From the NCBI RefSeq assembly GCF_028736215.1, contig NZ_CP117883.1, positions 6,262,001-6,326,000 on the forward strand: DNA of 64,000 nucleotides, read 5' to 3'. This stretch comes from Mucilaginibacter sp. KACC 22773. GTDB taxonomy: Bacteria > Bacteroidota > Bacteroidia > Sphingobacteriales > Sphingobacteriaceae. The position numbers were made by a program, and so were the translations under genes. Positions 52,379-61,670 of the stretch are shown one piece after another (within the stretch, counting starts at the first letter, position 1; each line of letters opens with the position of its first letter). A model generated the notes under the pieces. It was not told the DNA's origin and did no database searches. It worked only from the letters and a program-made list of their open reading frames with translations.

Positions 52379-52427
52379 ACAGATAAACCTTAATACAAGG
52401 TATTTATTAAAATGCCAAAATAAGATT

Positions 52428-52964
52428 TTATTGTTTAGCTTCTGCTAATTCTTTAGGTTGTGTTGCAGGGTTTTCGTCCAAATCGTTCAGGTCGTATTTT
52501 TTAATGATACCTAAAACCTGTGCTGCCCATTTGCGGCTGCTGGCATAACCGCTGCGCTGGATGCCTTTTGCCCAGCCGGTGTAGTCATAATGGGTAAGGG
52601 CATCGGCCAGGTGGCTGAATTGCTTGCGCTCGGTCATGATGCGGGCAAAATCCTGGAATGAATCTAAAACCGAATCATATTTTTTATAGGATGAGCGTAC
52701 TTTTTTATTGTGTTTAATAAAAACTACACTGCCGCCGCCTTTTACTCCAAACTGATTGTTAAGGCTTTGGGCTATGGTGCTGTTGCCACAGCCGGATTCA
52801 TGCATGGCTACACCTAAAACGATGCTTGCCGGGATACCGGTTTCGTGCATAATACGAATGGCATCATCTTTGAACTTCTCGATATAAGATTGTGAAGTGT
52901 TTTTTTGTGCTGAAGCAGCAATTGTTGAAATCAACAGGGCGGTAATCAGTAGGGTTTTCTTCAT
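52428..52964 (-). CDS. secreted glucosaminidase
   Basis: The 178-residue protein has a signal peptide (LLITALLISTIAASAQ) and a single glucosaminidase domain with catalytic E56 in HESGCG and GVKGGGSVVFIKHNKK, closing with the GWAKGIQRSGYASSRKW block. It lacks the LysM of its neighbour. The O-methyltransferase gene is 3 bases upstream, so the three genes may be co-transcribed. Function: peptidoglycan remodelling. Confidence 0.87.
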   Translation of the reverse strand: MKKTLLITALLISTIAASAQKNTSQSYIEKFKDDAIRIMHETGIPASIVLGVAMHESGCGNSTIAQSLNNQFGVKGGGSVVFIKHNKKVRSSYKKYDSVLDSFQDFARIMTERKQFSHLADALTHYDYTGWAKGIQRSGYASSRKWAAQVLGIIKKYDLNDLDENPATQPKELAEAKQ

Positions 52965-52967
52965 AAT

Positions 52968-53606
52968 TTATTTTTTTCTGATAACCAGTAAGCCGTCGCG
53001 TACAGGCAGGATCAGTTTTTCTATCCTGCTATCAACAGCTATGTGGTCATTTAGTTTGCGGATATTCTCGGTATCGGCATCTTTTTCGGTGCCGTACACC
53101 TTTCCTTTCCACAAAACGTTATCAATTATTATTAATCCTCCGGATCTGACTTTGTCAAAAACCAATTGAAAGTAAGTAAAATTATTTTTTTTATCCGCAT
53201 CAATAAACACCATATCGAAAATATCAGCCTGTAAATCAGCAATAATGGCCTCTGCCTGCCCAAAATGCAGCTTTATTTTATTTTCAACATTTGTTAGTTT
53301 AAAGTGTGAATTGATGATATCCTCCATTTCGCGATTCACTTCGATGGTGTGGAGGATGCCTCCCTCAGCCAATCCTTCGGCCAGGCAAATAGCCGAGTAG
53401 CCGGTGAACGTACCAATTTCCAGGATGCATTTGGGTGCCACCATTTTGCTCAGAAAGCTCAGCAACCGGCCCTGGTAATGGCCCGACAGCATGTGCGGGC
53501 GCAGCACCTTTAAATGCGTTTCGCGGTTCAGTTGCTGCAAAGCTTCCGGCTCCGGATCGCAATGGTCATCTAAGTACGCCTGGAGGGCGATAGGGAGAAT
53601 ATCCAT
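52968..53606 (-). CDS. SAM-dependent O-methyltransferase
   Basis: The 212-residue enzyme has the class I methyltransferase motifs EIGTFTGYS (63-71), E89 in HTIEVN, and DMVFIDADK (131-139) of the caffeoyl-CoA-type O-methyltransferase family, with SGGLIIIDNVLWKG as motif near 155-170. It methylates a catechol-like or similar hydroxyl with S-adenosylmethionine. It is first in a three-gene unit with two glucosaminidase genes. Substrate unknown. Confidence 0.88.
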   Translation of the reverse strand: MDILPIALQAYLDDHCDPEPEALQQLNRETHLKVLRPHMLSGHYQGRLLSFLSKMVAPKCILEIGTFTGYSAICLAEGLAEGGILHTIEVNREMEDIINSHFKLTNVENKIKLHFGQAEAIIADLQADIFDMVFIDADKKNNFTYFQLVFDKVRSGGLIIIDNVLWKGKVYGTEKDADTENIRKLNDHIAVDSRIEKLILPVRDGLLVIRKK

Positions 53607-53959
53607 GTCACAAAGATACGGAATTTAATACTTATGTGGTGTTCGGTTTTGTGCAGACGTGTTCGGGTGTTCGGGGGCGAACAGGTATACTATTGAATTA
53701 CAGACAATTAAGTGTTCGGAAGAATTAAAAGACCTGCAGTTTATTTTACCCTGTAATAGTAAAATCCATCACTTTTGGGTTTGGCAGGGATAAAACAAAA
53801 GCGGTGATTAGTACCCTGTTATGCCCTTGCCAGACGCGGTTAAGTACCCATTAATATCCGTTGGAGCCTGGCTATACCCCCTTCAAACATCATAATTTTG
53901 GCAACGGGTACTCTGCTTTTCGGCACAGTGGAAAAATCCATCGCCGATATCGTTGATGC
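53607..53959. other. intergenic region, no gene seen
   Basis: The gap between the O-methyltransferase start and the batE stop contains short repeated words (GTGTTCGGGTGTTCGGGGG near 53660), an imperfect inverted pair TTGGCAGGGATAA / TTATGCCCTTGCCA (about 53782-53835), and no supported coding frame. Confidence 0.4.
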
Positions 53960-54721
53960 CTATATTTCCCGCACGTCCGCAGTGCTCACCCAGCCTTCGT
54001 TGCCGTTGGCGAGTTTGATTTTTACCCAGTCGGATTTTTTATCAAGGATATTAACCTTGGTTCCCTCGTGCAGCACAAAACCGTTTTTGGCGGTAGCGGC
54101 GGGTGCGTTTTTAACGTTTACCGATGAGTTGAAAATAATGCCATCATGATGTGCTTCAAAATAGGCCGCCTGCCTGCCGGATATAAATATGGTACCCACA
54201 CCTAACAGCAGTAAAATTAAGGCCGAATAAAACGATGCCTTTTTTATACCTACAGAGCCCGAAAACCTGTAAAGGATAAGCAGGCCCGATGCCGCCAGGA
54301 AAAGCAGCACACTGACCACGGCAAGCGCATTGGCCGAAAAAGCGAGGATAAAGCCGGTCCACCATTTGGTGATGAAAAATTCGGGGGCGGCCTCAATTTT
54401 ATCGGTAGTTTTTGAATTGGCAAACTGGATGTTTACCCGGATATCTTCATCGCCCGGCGATAGCCTGTGGGCTTTTTCATAGTATAACAAAGCCGGTGCT
54501 ATATCCCCATTTTTGTAATAAGCATTACCCAGGTTAAAGTAAAGGCTGGCCGATTGGTAGCCGTCATCCACCATTTTTTGATAGGCAGCCGCGGCTTCTT
54601 TATAATTTGCCTTTTGGTACAGGTTGTTGCCTTTTTTAAACAGGGTCGGGCCTGCGTCATCGCTAAAGGCCAGCAATGGCGCAACAATCAACAGCAACAG
54701 GTATATCAGGCGCTTTAGCAT
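53960..54721 (-). CDS. batE: BatE, TPR and SH3-like membrane protein
   Basis: I chose ATG 54721 because it follows the batD stop by 1 base, and the signal segment begins there. The product has TPR repeats (about 20-100, FKKGNNLYQKANYKEAAAAY and ALLYYEKAHRLSPGDED), two transmembrane segments (about 130-180) and a C-terminal SH3-like domain (about 190-250, NVKNAPAATAKNGFVLHEG, ending GNEGWVSTADVREI). It is the last gene of the Bat operon, which is linked to oxygen tolerance or envelope stress in Bacteroidota. Mechanism not known. Confidence 0.87.
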   Translation of the reverse strand: MLKRLIYLLLLIVAPLLAFSDDAGPTLFKKGNNLYQKANYKEAAAAYQKMVDDGYQSASLYFNLGNAYYKNGDIAPALLYYEKAHRLSPGDEDIRVNIQFANSKTTDKIEAAPEFFITKWWTGFILAFSANALAVVSVLLFLAASGLLILYRFSGSVGIKKASFYSALILLLLGVGTIFISGRQAAYFEAHHDGIIFNSSVNVKNAPAATAKNGFVLHEGTKVNILDKKSDWVKIKLANGNEGWVSTADVREI

Positions 54722-54722
54722 G

Positions 54723-56561
54723 TTATATTTTATCTTCAATGTTATTGATCATGTTTTTTGCCTTCTCAAACACCTCCTGCTCCGATATACCCGAAACCGG
54801 GGCAAAGCGGGCCATGTCGCAAAGGTCTAAGGTTTCCAGCAGTTCGTTTATAGTCGGCTCATCCAGCTGGCGGGCCTTTAGTTCAGTGGCAATTTTTTCG
54901 CGGTTAAGGTCGGCAGCAGCAATGTTCAGTTTATCGCTTAAGTAGCCATACAACCCTTTAAACACATTTTCGTAAAATACCGGTTTATTATTTGCCGTTA
55001 GCTGCGCTTTTGCGCTGGCCAGGTGTTTGGCGGCAATTTTACCGGCCTTGCGGCTTTTTACTTTCACCACATCGCTGTTGTTCATCTCGTACACCTTACC
55101 AAATACCAAGGCTCCGGCAAATGCCAGCGGCCCCAGCAACAGCAGGAAATAATACAGACCGGATCCGTAAAAACCTTCGTCGTCTTTCCGGATATCGCTT
55201 CCGTCGGTTTTTATATAGCGGATATCTTTATTCAACAATTTAACGTCCTGCTTATCGGCGCCAATGGAGGTAACGTTATTTTCGGTAGCGCCTTTGGCTA
55301 CGTTAATTGTAAACCCTTTGGTTTGCTGGCTTACATATTTGCCGGCTGCTAAATCGTAGTAAGAAAATTTAATGGGGTCGATGTTGAATTTGCCGCCGTG
55401 GCGTGGTATCAGCAGGTAAGTATACACACGGGTACCCGACTCGCCATTTGCATCATCAGTTATCGTATCGGTTACCTTAGGGTCGTACTTGTCAAAATCA
55501 AGCGGAAACTCGGGGGCCATTGGTTTCAGCAGCTTCAGGTTGCCTTTGCCCTTCAGGGTAATTTTGTAATTGAGGGGTTCGTTGGCTTTCAGGCTGGTTT
55601 TATCAACCGATGCTGAGATTGAAAAGCGGCCAACCGCGCCGCTAAAGCTTGCAGGCTTGCCGCTTTCGGGCAGTGGTTTTACGTGGATAACCACGGGGCT
55701 ACTTTTAATTTTGTATTTAACATCATTATAGCTGCCGCCACCAAAAAAGTTATCAAAAGGATCGGCCGATGGTACGGTTTCGCGCACAATAAAATCCATA
55801 ATCATCGGGTCGATAGTAATGTTGCCCGCTCGTTCGGGGAAAAGGATATTTTGCTTTATTTCGGTAACATTATATTTTATCCCTTTTATGGTTTCGATAC
55901 GCCATTGAACAGCATTGGGATTATTAAGGCTTTTAATTTCCTGGCTGTAAAAACCATTCTGGTCCGACATTTTTTCCAGTTCGCTGCCCACCAGCGCCAC
56001 CCGTGTGTAAAGGCGGTAGCTTAAGGTAAGCTGCTCGCCTATGTAGGCACTGGTTTTATTTACATCGGCCCTTATAAAAAGGTCCCTATTGATATCCTTT
56101 GAATGGCCGGCCACAATGCCTTTTCCCTGCACCTGTTGTTGCTGCTGCTGTTGTTGCTGCCTGGCCGCATTAGCCTGCGCTGCCGAAGCGCCCTTTACCA
56201 CTTTAATTTTAATGGGACTGGTGCTCAGCTGCTTGCCGTTTACCACAATGGTTGCCGGGCCTATAGTATAAGTACCTTCTTTTACGGCTACCAAATCATA
56301 ACTATAAGCCATACTTGACGATGAAGCACCGTTAATCACCGTCATGCTTTGGGATACATTTGGCCCCGAAACCACCAAAAAACCGTTAAAGTTTGGGGGC
56401 ACAAATTTTTCGCCATTACTGTTTATGGTAAAACTAACCTCGAATTGCTCGGTAGTGCCTACCTCTGTTTTACTAACAGACGAGGTAAACTTTATACCCT
56501 GGGCAAAAATAGCGGTGGTACAAAACAGCAGGAACAACAATATGTAGTACTTTAACTTCAT
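54723..56561 (-). CDS. batD: BatD protein
   Basis: The 612-residue protein has a signal peptide (YYILLFLLFCTTAIFAQG), several beta-rich repeat domains (about 20-440), a poly-Gln linker (RQQQQQQQQQVQG near 135-148), a transmembrane segment (about 480-500) and a helical cytoplasmic tail (LNREKIATELKARQLDEPTI). This matches BatD. BatD works with BatA/B/C/E. Its stop and the batE start are 1 base apart. The C-terminal part contains KNMINNIEDK. Confidence 0.87.
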   Translation of the reverse strand: MKLKYYILLFLLFCTTAIFAQGIKFTSSVSKTEVGTTEQFEVSFTINSNGEKFVPPNFNGFLVVSGPNVSQSMTVINGASSSSMAYSYDLVAVKEGTYTIGPATIVVNGKQLSTSPIKIKVVKGASAAQANAARQQQQQQQQQVQGKGIVAGHSKDINRDLFIRADVNKTSAYIGEQLTLSYRLYTRVALVGSELEKMSDQNGFYSQEIKSLNNPNAVQWRIETIKGIKYNVTEIKQNILFPERAGNITIDPMIMDFIVRETVPSADPFDNFFGGGSYNDVKYKIKSSPVVIHVKPLPESGKPASFSGAVGRFSISASVDKTSLKANEPLNYKITLKGKGNLKLLKPMAPEFPLDFDKYDPKVTDTITDDANGESGTRVYTYLLIPRHGGKFNIDPIKFSYYDLAAGKYVSQQTKGFTINVAKGATENNVTSIGADKQDVKLLNKDIRYIKTDGSDIRKDDEGFYGSGLYYFLLLLGPLAFAGALVFGKVYEMNNSDVVKVKSRKAGKIAAKHLASAKAQLTANNKPVFYENVFKGLYGYLSDKLNIAAADLNREKIATELKARQLDEPTINELLETLDLCDMARFAPVSGISEQEVFEKAKNMINNIEDKI

Positions 56562-56579
56562 GTGCTATAAATATAAGGC

Positions 56580-57353
56580 TTACCAGTCTTTTGAAATATT
56601 GGCTTTGGCGCCTTTTAACTTTTTATTTTTTAGTTTGTCCTGCGTTGCTTTTTCATCGTTTTTCAGGGCTTCCAGCATCCGCTCGGCATCATCTTTTGAT
56701 ACGTTGTTGGGCTGCGGCTGTTGTTGCTGCTGATCTTTATTATCAGGTTTATTCTTGTCCTTGTCGTCTTTATCTTTTTTATCCTGATCTTTCTTATCCT
56801 GGTCTTTTTTGTCTTTATCCTTCTTATCCTTGTCTTTATTCTTATCGTCCTTATTTTTATCCTTGTTCTTGTCTTTATCTTTATTCTTGTCGTTTTTGTT
56901 CTGGTTCTTTTTATCGTCCTGCTGCTTCTTTAGCATTTTTTGGGCGTACGACAGGTTGTAGCGGGTTTGCTCATCATCCGGGTTATTAAGCAACGATTTT
57001 TTGTAGGCAGCAATGCTCTCTTCCAGTTTTTTATTTTCCAAAAGGGAGTTACCTATGTTGTGGTAAGCATTGGCCAATACCTGTTTATCTTTTGATGTTG
57101 CTGCTATTTTATCAAACTGCTGCTGCGCCTCTTCAAACTTTTTTTGCTTGTACAAAGCATCGCCCAGGTTAAAATTGCCCTCTACTGTTTTGTTGTTTGA
57201 TTTTGCCAGCGCTTTACGATAGTTATCCTCGGCTTGTTTATAGTTTTTAGCCTGGTAAAGCTGGTTGCCTTTCCTGATGTCCCTTTTTTCCTGCTGGGCA
57301 AAAAGGAATGAAGCCTGCAGTACTAATAATACAACTATAATTAATTGCTTCAT
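56580..57353 (-). CDS. batC: BatC, TPR protein with lysine/aspartate-rich tail
   Basis: The 257-residue protein has a signal peptide (LIIVVLLVLQASFLFAQQ), three TPR units (about 22-140: GNQLYQAKNYKQAEDNYRKA, NFNLGDALYKQKKFEEAQQQ and NAYHNIGNSLLENKKLEESI), then a long low-complexity stretch of KDK/NKDK repeats (about 150-205) and a Q-rich end. The low-complexity tail may be an extended linker or phosphorylation-prone region. Start of batC overlaps batB stop by 4 bases. Confidence 0.85.
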   Translation of the reverse strand: MKQLIIVVLLVLQASFLFAQQEKRDIRKGNQLYQAKNYKQAEDNYRKALAKSNNKTVEGNFNLGDALYKQKKFEEAQQQFDKIAATSKDKQVLANAYHNIGNSLLENKKLEESIAAYKKSLLNNPDDEQTRYNLSYAQKMLKKQQDDKKNQNKNDKNKDKDKNKDKNKDDKNKDKDKKDKDKKDQDKKDQDKKDKDDKDKNKPDNKDQQQQQPQPNNVSKDDAERMLEALKNDEKATQDKLKNKKLKGAKANISKDW

Positions 57354-58396
57354 GGCTTTTTTACTTCAAATAATTTAATGCCGCTTAAACGCATGTTTTT
57401 ACGGTTTGATATAAAGAACTCAACCAGCAGCAATACAAACGCGATGGCCAAAAAGAACTGGAAACGATCTTCAAAATCCTTAAACGACCGGCTATCAACC
57501 GTTTTGCGCTGTAGTTTATTAATCTGGTCCATTACAATGCCCAGGCCGCTGTTGGAGTTATTGGCGCGCACGTAAACTCCGCCGCCTGCGGCCGAAATCT
57601 CTTTACACATATCCTCGCTCAGTTTACTTACCACCTGCTGACCGGTTTCACGGTCCATATGGAAACCTGTTTGGTGCCCCTGCTCATCATACACCGGTAT
57701 GGGCGCGCCGCTTTCCGATCCTACACCAACCACATTTACTGATACATCTTTTGATTTGGCGGCAGCAGCAGCTTCAACGGCATTATCCTCGTGGTTTTCA
57801 CCATCGGTAATAACTATCATGGCTTTGCCGGTGCCGTTTTTAAAATCGAACGATTGCATGCCCAGTTCAATGGCCGCGCCAATGGCGGTTCCCTGTGTTG
57901 GTACCATCTCGGTATTAATGGTACTTAGGAATAGCTTGGCCGCCGAGTAATCGGTAGTAATAGGCAGCTGTACATAGGCCTGGCCTGCAAATACAATGAT
58001 ACCAATACGGTCGTCATGCATCCGGTCAATCAGCTGGGCAATGGCGCGTTTGGCATTCTCCAGGCGGCTTGGGGCCAAATCCTGGGCCAGCATACTGTTT
58101 GATACATCAAGCAGTATCATTAAATCGGCGCCTTTGCGTTTTACTTCTTCGGTTCTTGAACCAATCTGCGGGTCGGCTATGCCGATGACCAGCATGGCGT
58201 AAGCCAGCAAAAAGAAAATAAACTTAATCCACGGCCTTGATAACGATACCTGCGGCATCATCATCATCACCACTTTTTTATCTCCTAATGAGGATATGGC
58301 TTTCTTTTTCCAAACGCTTACCGCCAAAAACGCGATAATGAACACCGGGATAATTACCAGCCCCCACAAATATTCTATATGTGCAAAACGTAGCAT
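57350..58396 (-). CDS. batB: BatB, von Willebrand A-domain membrane protein
   Basis: The 348-residue protein has transmembrane segments at about 8-28 and 57-75, then a VWA domain (about 90-290) with the MIDAS motif D97-x-S99-x-S101 in LLDVSNSML, and a C-terminal hydrophobic helix (about 316-332). It probably binds a divalent cation for protein interaction. It overlaps batC by 4 bases and follows batA by 3. Confidence 0.9.
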   Translation of the reverse strand: MLRFAHIEYLWGLVIIPVFIIAFLAVSVWKKKAISSLGDKKVVMMMMPQVSLSRPWIKFIFFLLAYAMLVIGIADPQIGSRTEEVKRKGADLMILLDVSNSMLAQDLAPSRLENAKRAIAQLIDRMHDDRIGIIVFAGQAYVQLPITTDYSAAKLFLSTINTEMVPTQGTAIGAAIELGMQSFDFKNGTGKAMIVITDGENHEDNAVEAAAAAKSKDVSVNVVGVGSESGAPIPVYDEQGHQTGFHMDRETGQQVVSKLSEDMCKEISAAGGGVYVRANNSNSGLGIVMDQINKLQRKTVDSRSFKDFEDRFQFFLAIAFVLLLVEFFISNRKNMRLSGIKLFEVKKP

Positions 58397-58399
58397 CTG

Positions 58400-59401
58400 T
58401 TAGGTTAAAGCCCCTTTAAACAGGGTGTTTTTTAATATAAATTCCAACGACAGGAAAGCCAGCGCTATAATTGCCCAGGGTAAAAACAGTTCTGTTTTTT
58501 TATGATACTGGGTAACATCAATTTTAGCTTTTTCCAGCTTATCAATCTGCTCGTAAATATCTTTAAGCGTTTGGTTATTGGTGGCCCTGAAATACTTACC
58601 ACCTGTAAGGTTTGCAATTTTTGACAGTGTGCCCTCGTCAATTACCACCGGCATTTTTTGGTATTGGATGCCCAATGGTGTCTGTACCGGGTAAGGTGCA
58701 AAACCATTGGTACCCAAACCTACCGTATATACCCTTACGCCAAACTGGCGGGCAATTTCGGCCGCGGTTATGGGCGGTATCGAACCGGCATTGTTTGAGC
58801 CATCTGTAAGTAATATCACCACCTTGCTTTTAACCTGGCTGGTACGCAGGCGGTTAACCGCGGTTGCCAGGCCCATGCCTATGGCGGTACCATCGGTTAT
58901 CATCCCGTTCTTCACATCGGCAAACAGGTTCACAAGTACGCTATGGTCAATAGTTAGCGGGCATTGCGTAAAGCTTTCGCCGCTAAAAATTACCAGGCCT
59001 ATGCGGTCGTCCGGGCGTCCTTTTATAAAGTCGATGGCTATTTGTTTACCGGCTTCCAGGCGGTTGGGCTTAAAATCTTCGGCCAGCATACTGCCCGAAA
59101 TATCTGAAGCGATGATGATATCGATACCTTCGGTAGTACTGTTTTGCCAGCTTAATGACGATTGCGGCCTGGCCAGCGCAACAATCATAGCCGATAAGGC
59201 TAACGACCGTAACACAATACCGCTATGCCTGAACTTTGGCAGCATGCTTTTTTTAAGCGTAAAGCCCCGCAGGGTAGGCACATTCAGGTTGCCCTGCAGC
59301 TGCCGTTGTTTCCATATATACCAGCCAACCATGAGTGGTATGCTGATGAACAGCCAAAAAAATCCCGGGTGGGCAAATTCTATTCCTTTAAACCAGCTCA
59401 T
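58400..59401 (-). CDS. batA: BatA, von Willebrand A-domain membrane protein
   Basis: The 333-residue protein has N-terminal transmembrane segments (about 13-29 and 62-77), a VWA domain (about 93-290) with MIDAS D100-x-S102-x-S104 in IASDISGSML, and a C-terminal transmembrane helix (308-325). With BatB it forms the core of the Bat complex. Start overlaps the preceding gene's stop by 4 bases. Confidence 0.9.
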   Translation of the reverse strand: MSWFKGIEFAHPGFFWLFISIPLMVGWYIWKQRQLQGNLNVPTLRGFTLKKSMLPKFRHSGIVLRSLALSAMIVALARPQSSLSWQNSTTEGIDIIIASDISGSMLAEDFKPNRLEAGKQIAIDFIKGRPDDRIGLVIFSGESFTQCPLTIDHSVLVNLFADVKNGMITDGTAIGMGLATAVNRLRTSQVKSKVVILLTDGSNNAGSIPPITAAEIARQFGVRVYTVGLGTNGFAPYPVQTPLGIQYQKMPVVIDEGTLSKIANLTGGKYFRATNNQTLKDIYEQIDKLEKAKIDVTQYHKKTELFLPWAIIALAFLSLEFILKNTLFKGALT

Positions 59402-60354
59402 TTACCCTCCTCTTGTTTATCGGCCAGTGGCTGGTATGCCTGCTGGGTTTTGTTTACAAAGCCAATGGCATTATCCATACTTTGTTCGTTTTCAAAATGC
59501 AGCGGTTTTTCTTTGGCAAATTTCACCAAATCGGCAAGTATCAATACCTGGCGCAGCAGGTTTTTGTTATCTTCTGTAATATCCAGCGTGCGCAGGCTTG
59601 CAAAAATCTCGTCGGATGTTTGCTCATGGGTTTTAATGCCATAGCGCTTCTCTAAATATTCGCGCAGTATTTCGCTCAGTTCAATATGGTATACTTTAAC
59701 ATCCTGCTCGTAAGCTTTCTTGCCGCGCAGCTCCTGCAGTTTTTGCAGGGCGATGATATGCGGTGGCACTTTGGGTTTCGGCGGTTCAATTACTACCACT
59801 TTTTTAGGCCTGGAGACAAAATAATAAATAATACCGGCAATAATCAGCAGCACCAAAAAGCCAATGGCTACCCATTGCCAGTTATCGTGAAGCCAGTCGA
59901 AAAACGAATAACTGACCACAAGCGGTTGTTTAATGTCATAAAAACCCTTGGTGGTATCAACCGCAACGGTTTGCACGGTTAATGTTAATGGTTGCGTGTA
60001 AACCGGGCCTATTGTTGTTTTAAACGCGTAGGATGGTATTACATAAGCCCCGCTATCAAACGCGGTAATGTTGTAAGCGCGGTGAACGGTCTCGATACTT
60101 TGATCCTGCTTATCAAAAACAGTATCGGCTTTACTGCTCACAATTTGAATTTTGCCCGCAATTGAATCAACCAGCGCCGGGAACTCTATTTTATCTTTTA
60201 TGCTATGCCTGATGCTTAGGTTAAGCTTGGTTTGCTGGCCAATTAAAATGGTGGCCCTATCCAATTTTGCTTCGGCCTGCGGGGCCTGTGCAAAAGCGGA
60301 ATAAAAAGTACCTGTAAGCAGCAATACCAGGAAATATTTAAAACACTTGATCAT
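59398..60354 (-). CDS. Bat-operon membrane protein (DUF4381-like)
   Basis: The 318-residue protein has a signal peptide (FLVLLLTGTFYSAFAQ), a periplasmic beta-rich domain (about 25-150), a transmembrane segment (WQWVAIGFLVLLIIAGIIYY, about 160-180) and a cytoplasmic helical tail (ALQKLQELRGKKAYEQDVKV and REYLEKRYGIKTHEQT). It fits the small membrane protein always found between the DUF58 gene and batA in these operons. It overlaps both neighbours by 4 bases. Confidence 0.8.
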   Translation of the reverse strand: MIKCFKYFLVLLLTGTFYSAFAQAPQAEAKLDRATILIGQQTKLNLSIRHSIKDKIEFPALVDSIAGKIQIVSSKADTVFDKQDQSIETVHRAYNITAFDSGAYVIPSYAFKTTIGPVYTQPLTLTVQTVAVDTTKGFYDIKQPLVVSYSFFDWLHDNWQWVAIGFLVLLIIAGIIYYFVSRPKKVVVIEPPKPKVPPHIIALQKLQELRGKKAYEQDVKVYHIELSEILREYLEKRYGIKTHEQTSDEIFASLRTLDITEDNKNLLRQVLILADLVKFAKEKPLHFENEQSMDNAIGFVNKTQQAYQPLADKQEEGK

Positions 60355-61226
60355 CTCCTGCCTTCCCGTTTTTTAAATAGTGTCATTAATGGTTTTACGT
60401 ATGATTCGTGTGTGCCGATGCTGGTAAAATCAACACCGCATTTTTTAAAGGTATCGCCCATGGCGATGGTGCGGTTGCGGGCCTCGAGGCTGAATGCGTA
60501 GCGCACCTCCTCATCAGCAGTGTTTATCCACACCACCTCGCCGGTTTCTTCGTCCTTCATCGGGATGAGGCCCAGGTTAGGGAACACCTCTTCGTGCTTG
60601 TCAAACAGCCTTACAGCAATAATATCGTGCTTTTTGTTGGCTATTTTCAGCTCGTTTTCAAACGCCGGGCTTATAAAATCCGACAGGATAAAGGCGGTGC
60701 ATTTCTTTTTAATAACGCTGGTAAAGTACTTTAACGCCACACCCACATTGGTGCCTTTGTTTTCGGGCTTAAAATCAATCAGTTCCCTGATGATCATCAA
60801 TATGTGCGAGCGCCCTTTTTTTGGCGGGATGAATTTTTCTATCTTATCGCTAAAAAATATCACCCCAACTTTATCGTTGTTCTGGATGGCCGAAAAGGCA
60901 AGCACAGCGCAAAGCTCGGTTGCCAGGTCCTGCTTTTGCTGACCCTGGGTACCAAAGTTTTCCGATCCGCTTACGTCCATCAGCAGCATTACGGTAAGCT
61001 CGCGCTCTTCGTCGAACACTTTTACGTAAGGGTGATTAAAACGCGCGGTAACGTTCCAGTCGATGGTACGTATCTCGTCGCCAAGCTGGTATTCGCGTAC
61101 CTCGCTAAAGGCCATACCCCGCCCCTTGAAAGCCGAATGATATTCGCCCGAGAATAAGTGGTTACTTAAACCCCTGGTTTTTATCTCAATCTTCCTTACT
61201 TTTTTTAAAAGATCCTTGGTTTCCAT
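60351..61226 (-). CDS. DUF58-family protein of the Bat/MoxR operon
   Basis: The 291-residue protein has the DUF58 block GDEIRTIDWNVTARFNHPYV (49-68), followed by a VWA-like MIDAS sequence LLMDVSGSE (83-91). It is always next to MoxR-type AAA+ ATPases and is thought to be acted on by them. Here the moxR gene is 2.2 kb upstream, separated by repeats and an insertion sequence. It overlaps the next gene by 4 bases. Confidence 0.88.
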   Translation of the reverse strand: METKDLLKKVRKIEIKTRGLSNHLFSGEYHSAFKGRGMAFSEVREYQLGDEIRTIDWNVTARFNHPYVKVFDEERELTVMLLMDVSGSENFGTQGQQKQDLATELCAVLAFSAIQNNDKVGVIFFSDKIEKFIPPKKGRSHILMIIRELIDFKPENKGTNVGVALKYFTSVIKKKCTAFILSDFISPAFENELKIANKKHDIIAVRLFDKHEEVFPNLGLIPMKDEETGEVVWINTADEEVRYAFSLEARNRTIAMGDTFKKCGVDFTSIGTHESYVKPLMTLFKKREGRR

Positions 61227-61243
61227 AAGAGGCCCCCTCTAAA

Positions 61244-61263
61244 TCTCCCCCTGAAGGGGGAGA
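61244..61263. repeat. family B hairpin upstream of the DUF58 gene
   Basis: TCTCCCCCT (61244-61252) and AGGGGGAGA (61255-61263) form a perfect 9-bp stem with a GA loop, 17 bases before the DUF58 start codon (on the - strand side). It may affect translation or transcription of the operon downstream part. Confidence 0.65.
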
Positions 61264-61329
61264 CTTTTGAAAAGTATGTTTTTTAAACTCTGTTATAAAT
61301 TATAGTAATATTTTTCGGTGCACAAAAGT

Positions 61330-61535
61330 CGTTTCATCAGCGTAATTCCTAAACGCTGACTACGACTCACCCCGGCAGCGCTTCGCTGGCCGACCCTCTC
61401 TCCGGCTGCGCCGCATAGAGGGTAAACCCCGTTTTTTTTATTTTTTTCACCCTCTTTGCGCGAAGCGGAGAGAGGGTGGTCGGGCGTAGCCTCGACCGGG
61501 TGAGTCTTCGCCCCGCTATGCTCACTACCGTGAGG
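61330..61535. repeat. dispersed palindromic repeat A, copy 4 (tandem unit 1)
   Basis: This 206-bp unit starts CGTTTCATCAGCGTAATTCC, contains CGACTCACCCCGGCAGCGC, GACCCTCTCTCCGG, a T-rich centre, CGGAGAGAGGGTGGTCGGGC and CGACCGGGTGAGTCTTCGCC. The next unit begins at 61536 with the same words. Two adjacent copies with period 206 bp show a tandem duplication. Confidence 0.8.
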
Positions 61536-61670
61536 CGTTTCATCAGCGTAATTCCTGAACGCTGGCTACGACTCACCCCGGCAACGCTTCGCTGGCCGAC
61601 CCTCTCTCCGGCTGCGCCGCATAGAGGGTAAACCTCATTTTTTTATTTTTTCACCCTCTTTGCGCGAAAG
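61536..61670. repeat. repeat A, copy 5, left part (interrupted by the IS)
   Basis: The segment repeats unit 1 nearly exactly through CCCTCTTTGCGCGAAAG, where the insertion sequence begins at 61671. The remainder of the repeat resumes at 63320-63372. Copies 4 and 5 differ at several positions (for example CTAAACGCTGACTAC versus CTGAACGCTGGCTAC). Confidence 0.8.
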
